From Paenibacillus sp. JDR-2 (lineage in GTDB: Bacteria > Bacillota > Bacilli > Paenibacillales > Paenibacillaceae), in contig NC_012914.1 of the NCBI RefSeq assembly GCF_000023585.1, positions 4,967,501-5,031,500 on the forward strand: DNA of 64,000 nucleotides. Direction: 5' to 3'. Below are positions 57,730 through 64,000 of this stretch, in pieces. The notes beneath the pieces are model-generated. The model was not told the DNA's origin and did not search any database. It saw only the letters and a program-made list of their open reading frames with translations. Within the stretch, counting starts at the first letter, position 1. The number at the start of each line of letters is the position of its first letter. Both the position numbers and the translations under genes were made by a program.

Positions 57730-58769
57730 GCAAATACAAGACGGTCCGGCTGAGCAGCCCCAAGCTGTCCTATCTTCTTGAACGCAGGGCATTATGGACA
57801 ACGCTCATTTTGCTCCTGCTATGCGCCGCCGGCGCCATTATCAGCACCGGAATCGGCAGCCAGTTCATCTCGCCGCTTGACGTGGTGAAATCGATCATCG
57901 GCAAAGGCAGTGCCATGCACGATGTTATCGTATTAAAGCTCAGGCTGCCGCGCATCGTAATCGCCATGCTTGTTGGAGCCGCCTTGGCTTCGGCTGGCGC
58001 CGTGCTGCAGGGACTGATCCGCAATCCGCTGGCTTCGCCCGATGTTACCGGAATAACGGAAGGCGCATCCCTCGGCACGGTCCTGTTTCTCTTCTTCCTT
58101 GGCGGCCGCGTATCGGTACACTGGATGCCCGTAGCTGCCATACTTGGCGCTTACGCGGTTACGTTTATTCTTTATCTACTATCCTGGAAAAACGGCGCTT
58201 CGCCGCTCCGGATGGTTCTCATTGGAACCGGGTTATCGGCTGCGTTCAAATCGATTTCTTATATGTTTATTATTTCAAGTCCCTATTTCCTGGCTAACCG
58301 GGCAATGACCTTTATGACGGGCAGTATCTATGGCTCGTCCTGGGCAAAAGATGTTTATACGTTGCTTCCATGGCTCATTGTACTGCTTCCTGCGACGTGG
58401 CTCATGGCCCGCCATATTAATGTTCAGGCGCTTGGTGACGAGGTTGCCGGCAGTGCCGGAGCTCATGTGCAGAAGCACCGCTTTATTCTTTTGCTCCTGA
58501 GCGTATCACTGGCGGGTGCTGCCGTTGCGATTGGCGGCGCAATTGCCTTTATAGGACTGATTGCCCCGCATATGGCACGGAAGCTTGTTGGCTCATCCTT
58601 TGGCGGCTTGCTGCCGGTCAGCGCATTGATAGGCGCTATTTTACTGCTTGTATCCGATCTGGTAGCCCGGACCGTATTCGCTCCGCTAGATATACCGGCA
58701 GGCGTTTTCACCGCGGCTATCGGCGCACCGTTCTTCTTATTTATGTTATATCGCCACCGCAACCAATAA
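57726..58769 (+). CDS. FecCD-family iron-siderophore permease (YfhA-like)
   Basis: A 347-residue second permease. Hallmarks are LRLPRIVIAMLVGAALASAG, AVLQGLIRNPLASPDVTGIT and GAIAFIGLIAPHMARKLVG. It overlaps the first permease by 4 bp and is followed 21 bases later by the ATPase gene. Confidence 0.93.
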   Translation: MSKYKTVRLSSPKLSYLLERRALWTTLILLLLCAAGAIISTGIGSQFISPLDVVKSIIGKGSAMHDVIVLKLRLPRIVIAMLVGAALASAGAVLQGLIRNPLASPDVTGITEGASLGTVLFLFFLGGRVSVHWMPVAAILGAYAVTFILYLLSWKNGASPLRMVLIGTGLSAAFKSISYMFIISSPYFLANRAMTFMTGSIYGSSWAKDVYTLLPWLIVLLPATWLMARHINVQALGDEVAGSAGAHVQKHRFILLLLSVSLAGAAVAIGGAIAFIGLIAPHMARKLVGSSFGGLLPVSALIGAILLLVSDLVARTVFAPLDIPAGVFTAAIGAPFFLFMLYRHRNQ

Positions 58770-58790
58770 CTAAGCTGGAGGAAGTCAACC

Positions 58791-59582
58791 ATGAGCATGC
58801 TTGAAGCGAAAGGAATCTCCCTTTCTTACGGCGGAGCATCCATCTTTGAACAATTAAACCTATCCATCCCCGATGGTAAAATAACAGTCCTGATCGGAAG
58901 CAACGGCTGCGGCAAATCTACGCTTCTGAGGGCTATGTCCAAGCTGCTTAAACCAACTAAGGGCGAAGTGATGCTTAACGGTAAGGATTTATCGTCTATA
59001 CCGGCCAAGACTGCGGCCAAACAGCTTTCCCTGCTCCCGCAAGGGCCTATTGCTCCGGAAGGACTTACCGTGCTGCAGCTTGTGAAGCAGGGCCGTTATC
59101 CTTACCAGACCTGGCTGCAGCAATGGTCGAAGGAAGACGAAGAAGCCGTGCAGTCCGCTTTGCGCGCAACCGGTATTGAAGAACTCGCCGAGCGTTCCGT
59201 CTCTTCCCTCTCCGGCGGGCAGCGGCAGCGGGCCTGGATCGCCATGACATTGGCGCAGCAGACAGGCATTATCCTGCTGGATGAGCCAACCACCTACCTG
59301 GACCTGACGCATCAGATTGAGGTGCTTGATCTGCTCCAGGAAATGAACGAACGGGATGGCCGGACCATCGTTATGGTTCTGCATGACATTAACTTGGCCT
59401 GCCGGTACGCCGATCATATTGCAGCCGTTAAGAACGGCGCCATCTATGCGCAAGGGGCGCCTTCCGAGATTGTTGACGCTTCGATGATCGAGGAAGTGTT
59501 CCATCTGAAATGCGATGTCATTCGGGATCCGCTATACGATACGCCGATGATTGTGCCCCATGGACGGAGAAAAGCGAAGTAA
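58791..59582 (+). CDS. Iron-siderophore ABC transporter ATPase (YusV/FhuC-like)
   Basis: A 263-residue ATPase. Walker A is LIGSNGCGKSTLLRAMSKLL, signature SSLSGGQRQRAWIAMTLAQ, Walker B IILLDEPTTYLDLTHQIEV and switch His VLHDINLACRYADH. GGAGGAAGT precedes ATG 58791. It completes a Fur-regulated importer with the divergent binding protein. Structured hairpin element copy 3 follows it. Confidence 0.94.
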   Translation: MSMLEAKGISLSYGGASIFEQLNLSIPDGKITVLIGSNGCGKSTLLRAMSKLLKPTKGEVMLNGKDLSSIPAKTAAKQLSLLPQGPIAPEGLTVLQLVKQGRYPYQTWLQQWSKEDEEAVQSALRATGIEELAERSVSSLSGGQRQRAWIAMTLAQQTGIILLDEPTTYLDLTHQIEVLDLLQEMNERDGRTIVMVLHDINLACRYADHIAAVKNGAIYAQGAPSEIVDASMIEEVFHLKCDVIRDPLYDTPMIVPHGRRKAK

Positions 59583-59620
59583 CTTCGAGGAATAACATGA
59601 CGAGGGGTAGTGAATCGATA

Positions 59621-59752
59621 CGCCATGGACAGGTATATCTCCTTCCAGCCGCTGTTGTTCTCCCTTTTCCTGATCCGAATGTTTATGGGTGAAAAGGGAG
59701 AACAAAGGCGGGCGCTCCGCTCTTTCACGAGATATGCCTTTACCCATGCGCC
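59621..59752. repeat. Structured hairpin element, copy 3
   Basis: Same layout as copies 1 and 2. The outer stem AGGTATATCTC (59631-59641) pairs with GAGATATGCCT (59729-59739, one G-T), and imperfect pairing extends outward. The inner stem is a perfect 13 bp, GTTCTCCCTTTTC (59657-59669; complement 59691-59703), around a 21-base loop that starts CTGAT and ends GGGT. The left internal loop has CGCTGTTG and the right has AAAGGCGGGCGCTCCGCT (59704-59721). The remaining intergenic sequence from 59583 to 59947 holds only this element and a terminator. Confidence 0.75.
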
Positions 59753-59781
59753 TTTCACTTTTAAAAAAAATAATAAAAAGC

Positions 59782-59812
59782 AAAAAGGACTTCCGATCCG
59801 GTAGTCCTTTTT
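59782..59812. terminator. Terminator of the siderophore permease operon
   Basis: AAAAAGGACT pairs with AGTCCTTTTT around an 11-base loop. It lies 200 bases after the ATPase stop, beyond element copy 3, which would therefore be co-transcribed. Confidence 0.85.
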
Positions 59813-59947
59813 CATGTTCAATTTGATTTCAAAAAATAAGGGTTGATGTAGCTATGAATTTGATTAATAATGAAGATTAGACGATTTTTATAGATACAAA
59901 ATATGTATATTTATGCATACAATCTATTCTGAAAAGGATTATTACCA

Positions 59948-61234
59948 ATGAATTCTCGAAGGCAACTGCTTTTTTTAGTAACTTCCTTTAGTATATTGAG
60001 TATTTTAACATGCTCAAAGCTCGTTCTAACCTACTACTCGACGGGAAACGCAACGCAGACGACTTTGGCCAAGCAGTATATTACCATTGCGAAAGATATG
60101 GCGGACGGACTTGATAAATCCGCGTACGAACGATTCCTGCAAACCAAGCAGCCGGATGCCGCCATCATTCAGTATCTCGAGGAGTACCGCTCCCGGATCC
60201 ATGCCTTGTACGTCTATACGCTGCTGCTGGATGACACGAATGTAGCCAAGGTTATGCTGTCGGCGGTTCCTACTTCGTCCGAGCTGCTGCCGATTGGATC
60301 CGCTTGCACCGTGCCGCCCAAACAGGTCAATCAGGCGAAAGACGGCTTGGCGTATTATACCGGCATCATCAAGGATGAGTCGCATGGCGTCTATTTGTCA
60401 ATTGGCGTGCCTATTGTCAGCGAGTCCGGGAAGCTGCTTGGCGTCATGGCCATCGATATAGATGCCAGCCAGCTGGAATCCATCAGCCAAGAGGTTATTA
60501 ACAGCAACAAAGTCGTCTTCACCATTGACATTCTTTTTGCCGTCATTTTGCTGCTCGCCTTTTTTGTCCTTAGAAAATGGCACAAAACCCGGTTGAAGCA
60601 GGATCTTTACGAATCCGAGCAAATGTATATCTCCGAAATGGGCAAAGTCATCGATTCCATCAAGTCCAGCCGTCATGACCGGATGAACCATCTTCAGGTG
60701 CTTCACGGCTTACTGACCCTTAAGAAGTACGACAGGGCAACGGAATATCTGAAGCAGCTGGCTGCCGACTCCAAGGCCCTTGATCTATCGATGAAAATCA
60801 ACAATCCCGTTATTTTGATCTTGTTCCAGAGCAAGTGGGAGCTGGCGCAGTCGAAAGGGATCGAGATGCGGTTCGAAACCGATACCGATGAATTCAGCAA
60901 AATCGAATCGATGGATCTGGTCAAAATATTCTCGAACCTGCTCGACAATGCTATTGAAGCTACCGAGGTTTACGAGGGCAGGCTGCCGAGGCGCATTCTT
61001 GTTACTTCCCGCTCCAAAGGCGCTCAATGCGTCTACACAGTAGAAAATCCGGCAATATTAAACGCCAAGGATCAGAAGAATCTATTCCACACCGACGGAT
61101 ATACGACCAAAGCGAATCCGAACGCGATGCGCGGCAACGGGCTGTCGATCATAACCAAGACGGTTCATAAATATAACGGCGATATCCGCTTCCGTTATGA
61201 CAACGAAACCGTAAAAATCCAAATTACGCTCTAA
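59948..61234 (+). CDS. Spo0B-type sensor histidine kinase (DcuS/CitA-like, orphan)
   Basis: A 428-residue membrane kinase. A transmembrane segment (LLFLVTSFSILSILTCSKLV), an extracellular sensor (about 35-190), a second membrane segment (FTIDILFAVILLLAFFVL) and a Spo0B-like helical hairpin follow. The likely phospho-His is in SSRHDRMNHLQVLHGLL. A GHKL ATPase (IFSNLLDNAIEA, GNGLSIITKTV) closes the protein. No response-regulator gene is adjacent within the window. The signal is unknown. Confidence 0.85.
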   Translation: MNSRRQLLFLVTSFSILSILTCSKLVLTYYSTGNATQTTLAKQYITIAKDMADGLDKSAYERFLQTKQPDAAIIQYLEEYRSRIHALYVYTLLLDDTNVAKVMLSAVPTSSELLPIGSACTVPPKQVNQAKDGLAYYTGIIKDESHGVYLSIGVPIVSESGKLLGVMAIDIDASQLESISQEVINSNKVVFTIDILFAVILLLAFFVLRKWHKTRLKQDLYESEQMYISEMGKVIDSIKSSRHDRMNHLQVLHGLLTLKKYDRATEYLKQLAADSKALDLSMKINNPVILILFQSKWELAQSKGIEMRFETDTDEFSKIESMDLVKIFSNLLDNAIEATEVYEGRLPRRILVTSRSKGAQCVYTVENPAILNAKDQKNLFHTDGYTTKANPNAMRGNGLSIITKTVHKYNGDIRFRYDNETVKIQITL

Positions 61235-61237
61235 ACA

Positions 61238-61268
61238 AAAAGAGGACCTTCCGTCGAAGGTCCTCTTT
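61238..61268. terminator. Bidirectional terminator
   Basis: Perfect 13-bp stem AAAGAGGACCTTC/GAAGGTCCTCTTT around CGTC. It lies between the convergent kinase and rarA genes. Confidence 0.9.
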
Positions 61269-61272
61269 CCTA

Positions 61273-62583
61273 TTATTTTTTCCGCTGACGAAGCTCCTGG
61301 TTCTGGCGTATTTTCCCTTCCATTCCCTGCTCGGTCGCTTTGTAGATCGTTACGCCCTTTAAGTTGTCCGGCAAATATTGCTGATTCACGTAATGGCCGG
61401 GGTAATCATGCGGATACTTGTAGCCCTCGTGGCCAAGCTGCTGGGCGCCTTTGTAATGCGTATCCCGCAGATGAAGCGGCACTTCGGCTTGTCCCGCCCC
61501 CTCGATAACGGACATCGCTTTGCCGATCGCAACTGCTGCCGCATTCGACTTCGGACTCTCGACGGCAAATAATATGGCCTGTGCAATATTGTACTTCGCC
61601 TCCGGCCACCCGATCTTATGGTACGCATCCATGGCCGTTACCGCCTGCACCATCGCCTGAGGGTTGGCAAGACCGATATCCTCGCTGCAGGCCACAATAA
61701 GCCGTCTGAGGAAGGTCATGGGATCCATGCCAAGCTTCTCGACCGCGTATAGAAACCAGAACAAGGCGGCATCGCTCGAGCCCCGGATACTCTTGTGGAA
61801 CGCCGACAGAACATCATACTGCGTAGACGTATCCGCACGTACGGTTGGCTTCCGAATCGATTCCTGCGCAACCTCCATCGTAATCCGGACCGAACCGTCC
61901 GGCTCCGAGGGCGTTGTGACAGCTGCGAGCTCCAGCGCATTTAATGCGCGGCGGATATCGCCGCCTGCCATCGCCGCGATGTGCTGAAGCGCCTCTTCCT
62001 CGGCATGGAGGGTCATAAAGCCAAGCCCGCGATCCTTGTCCGTTAAAGCCCGCTTCATGGCCTCCAGCGCATGCTTCTCATTAAGAGGCTCCAGCTGGAA
62101 CAGCGTTGAGCGGGACAGGAGCGCCCCGTTCACATGATGGAACGGATTCTCCGTCGTTGCCCCGATAAATATAATGATCCCCTGCTCAACGGCCGGCAGC
62201 AGCGCGTCTTGCCTGGACGTGTTAAACCGGTGAACCTCATCGAGAAACAAAATCGTTTTTTTGCCGTACATCAGCTTATTTGTCTTCGCCGTGTCAATGA
62301 CTTCCCTGACGTCCTTCACCGACGCGTCTACCGCGTTCAGCTTCACGAACTCCCCTGCTGTCCGTTTTGAGATTATATTCGCGAGCGTGGTTTTGCCGCA
62401 GCCCGGAGGGCCGTACAGCAAGATCGACGATACCTGGTCGCCTTCTATCGCCCTGCGCAGCAGCTTGCCCGCTCCAATGATATGCTCTTGTCCGATATAG
62501 TCATCCAGCGTCTCCGGCCGCATCCGGTCGGCAAGCAGTCTTGCCCGCGGCGTCTCCGCCTCCTGATAGGAGAATAAGTCCAT
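61273..62583 (-). CDS. rarA: Replication-associated recombination protein RarA (MgsA)
   Basis: A 436-residue AAA+ ATPase that acts at stalled replication forks. Walker A is LLYGPPGCGKTTLANIISKR, Walker B TILFLDEVHRFN and sensor 1 FIGATTENPFH. The C-terminal tetramerisation region includes DIGLANPQAMVQAVTAMDAY and MEGAGQAEVPLHLRDTHYKG-like VIEGAGQAEVPLHLRDTHYK. Bacillus rarA neighbours cymR; here accessory genes separate them. Confidence 0.95.
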   Translation of the reverse strand: MDLFSYQEAETPRARLLADRMRPETLDDYIGQEHIIGAGKLLRRAIEGDQVSSILLYGPPGCGKTTLANIISKRTAGEFVKLNAVDASVKDVREVIDTAKTNKLMYGKKTILFLDEVHRFNTSRQDALLPAVEQGIIIFIGATTENPFHHVNGALLSRSTLFQLEPLNEKHALEAMKRALTDKDRGLGFMTLHAEEEALQHIAAMAGGDIRRALNALELAAVTTPSEPDGSVRITMEVAQESIRKPTVRADTSTQYDVLSAFHKSIRGSSDAALFWFLYAVEKLGMDPMTFLRRLIVACSEDIGLANPQAMVQAVTAMDAYHKIGWPEAKYNIAQAILFAVESPKSNAAAVAIGKAMSVIEGAGQAEVPLHLRDTHYKGAQQLGHEGYKYPHDYPGHYVNQQYLPDNLKGVTIYKATEQGMEGKIRQNQELRQRKK

Positions 62584-62868
62584 TATAAAGTCACAACCTT
62601 TTTACCTGCATAAATACGTTACTATGATGATAGCATACTCGCACATACGTTCGCCACCATCCGGAAATGGGACCGTTGCCATATTTTTTTGTTAAAACCT
62701 AGTTAATTTGTAGGTATTACTATAATATTTTACTACTAAAAATCCGATATAAATCGCAGGAATATATTTCCTTTGTCATGCCGCGCAAAGCGAATGACAA
62801 GCCATGAGAGGGAACTTAAAGAGATAAAAAAACATTAGACAGAGAGAGAGGATAAGGAGAGTTGTGTT

Positions 62869-63438
62869 TTGTTCAAATCTGTGAAGAGCGAGTGGGAATT
62901 AGCGGTGTTCAACAGCATTTGGGTCTCGGTATGGGAGGAAAAGGGCTATGAGCTCGAGCATGCGGCACAGGTCGTCGAACGTTACCTGGCTGTAGCCGAG
63001 GATGGACAATTCGTAGGAACGTCCGAAATTAAGCCTTACCTGCCCGGCCTTAACGAGATCGATACGGTCGCTCCTTTCCAACAGCATTTCAAAATCACCC
63101 AAGATCCCACCCGCGTAGCGGAAATCGATAAAATCGCAGTCTTGCAGCATTATAGAGGACAGCAGCCGATCTCGGATTTATTATCTTCCGCCGTATACTG
63201 TGCCGAGAAGTACCATTTCCGCTATTTTATATCGCTGCTGGAGCCCGTATTCTACCGTGCTCTACGAATCACCTTCCGTGTTCCGATGGAAAAGGTCGGC
63301 GGCAAAACCTTTTACAAGGGGGATGACGTCATTCCCGTTATTTTCGACATGGAGTCCATTTACCGCAATAAAGAGGAATACAAATGGCTGGTCTACCCGG
63401 CCGCATCGCATACCAGATCTGCCAGCAGAGCTATGTAA
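62869..63438 (+). CDS. GNAT-fold protein, N-acyl amino acid/homoserine-lactone synthase-like
   Basis: A 189-residue cytoplasmic protein. The segment RVAEIDKIAVLQHYRGQQPI (about 82-101) resembles the acyl-CoA-binding core of GNAT proteins and autoinducer-synthase-like members, and ERYLAVAEDGQFVGTSEIKP fits the preceding beta strands. TTG 62869 has AGGAGA 8 bases upstream. It lies 39 bases before a chemoreceptor gene and is probably co-transcribed with it. The product it makes, if any, is unknown. A sigma-D-like -10 lies at 62743-62750. Confidence 0.65.
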   Translation: MFKSVKSEWELAVFNSIWVSVWEEKGYELEHAAQVVERYLAVAEDGQFVGTSEIKPYLPGLNEIDTVAPFQQHFKITQDPTRVAEIDKIAVLQHYRGQQPISDLLSSAVYCAEKYHFRYFISLLEPVFYRALRITFRVPMEKVGGKTFYKGDDVIPVIFDMESIYRNKEEYKWLVYPAASHTRSASRAM

Positions 63439-63477
63439 GCACTATAAAACCACTGTGTAAAGGTAGAGATCACGACT

Positions 63478-64000
63478 ATGACCAAAGATCAGCTTATACT
63501 CGACAAACGGAATCGCTTATTTGTAAAAATTTTATGGGGACTGCTTGCCCTAGGCCTTCTCGCCGATGTAGGCGCAGGTCTCGGGAGCGATATGATTATT
63601 TTGCTGGCTGTCGTTGGCCTCATCAGCTGCGGCTTGGCAACCTTGATGACTTACAAGCGGATTATGATCCAGTACATTATGTATGTCGTCCCGGTCATTC
63701 TAACCGCCTTAACGGTGCTGCTGATCGTATCCGATCCGCATCCGATTATTAGTACATACTTCCTCGTCTACGTCAACATTGCCGTCATGACGCTTTATGC
63801 GGATTACAAGCCTATCATTTTCACCGGCGTGCTCGGCATGGGCGTCAGCACGTACATTTTCCTGGATCCCGATTTGCAGAAGCAGTTATTCCCGAATGAT
63901 TCCCTGCTCTATCTGTTCCTATATCTGATCTTTGCGACGGTCGCGCTCTCCTTCTCCGCGAAATTCAGTCAACGCCTGCAGTCCGATGTTACAAGCGAGC
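63478..64000 (+). CDS. Methyl-accepting chemotaxis protein, multi-pass membrane type (partial, C-terminus off the window)
   Basis: The first 174 residues are present and the gene runs off the right edge. It begins MTKDQLILDKRNRLFVKILW and has about six closely spaced membrane segments with very short extracellular loops (LLALGLLADVGAGLG, MIILLAVVGLISCGLATLM, YIMYVVPVILTALTVLLIV and more). This matches Bacillales chemoreceptors that have a polytopic sensor before the coiled signalling domain. The signalling domain is outside the window, so the call rests on the N-terminus. Confidence 0.7.
   Translation, partial: MTKDQLILDKRNRLFVKILWGLLALGLLADVGAGLGSDMIILLAVVGLISCGLATLMTYKRIMIQYIMYVVPVILTALTVLLIVSDPHPIISTYFLVYVNIAVMTLYADYKPIIFTGVLGMGVSTYIFLDPDLQKQLFPNDSLLYLFLYLIFATVALSFSAKFSQRLQSDVTSE

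Overview
The window looks like chromosome of a Paenibacillus-type Firmicute. The evidence is the gene content and regulatory signals: S-layer-homology proteins, sigma-A promoters, AGGAGG ribosome sites with TTG/GTG starts, a T-box leader, a preQ1-I riboswitch, a GlnR/TnrA box, YesM/YesN-type sensing and a Spo0B-type kinase. No rRNA, tRNA, CRISPR array, insertion sequence or prophage was seen. This identification is inferred from families, not from a database match.

Layout. 1-1520: queC-queD-queE (queuosine precursor) behind a preQ1-I riboswitch and terminator. 1600-8729: a Mo-oxidoreductase, a secreted protein, and a surface operon in which a seven-repeat propeller protein carrying a dockerin is followed by an SLH-anchored protein carrying two cohesins. 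8839-14189: a MarR regulator, then ureABCFGD under a GlnR/TnrA-like box. 14282-22611: an MglBAC sugar importer next to a membrane-anchored sugar-binding protein, a YesM-type kinase and a YesN-type regulator, with a 21-bp-spaced direct repeat in the mglB promoter. 22840-33257: ilvD, a polysaccharide deacetylase, an AI-2E-family membrane protein, a class B PBP, a chemoreceptor and mltG.

33273-38893 is the conserved alaS neighbourhood (DUF1292 genes, ruvX, ireB-like, alaS with T-box, AI-2E protein). 38979-45932 is a 2-aminoethylphosphonate operon (importer, PhnX, PhnW) with a DeoR-family gene at its end. 45945-49787 holds cymR, a cysteine desulfurase and mnmA (tRNA 2-thiouridine and cysteine control). 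49790-59582 is accessory: CNNM transporter, CopC/CopD, ROK regulator with an erythritol/threitol-type dehydrogenase, and a Fur-controlled siderophore importer. 59948-64000: a Spo0B-type kinase, rarA, a GNAT-like protein and the start of a chemoreceptor.

The most unusual signal is a family of three intergenic hairpin elements (24.6, 37.3 and 59.6 kb). Their loop sequences are alike, but their stems have unrelated sequences that are each perfectly self-complementary. This looks like compensatory change in a structured RNA or folded DNA element. One copy lies inside the alaS leader, between the T-box and the start codon. Three genes, and probably a fourth, carry single-base insertions that are more likely sequencing errors than true decay.
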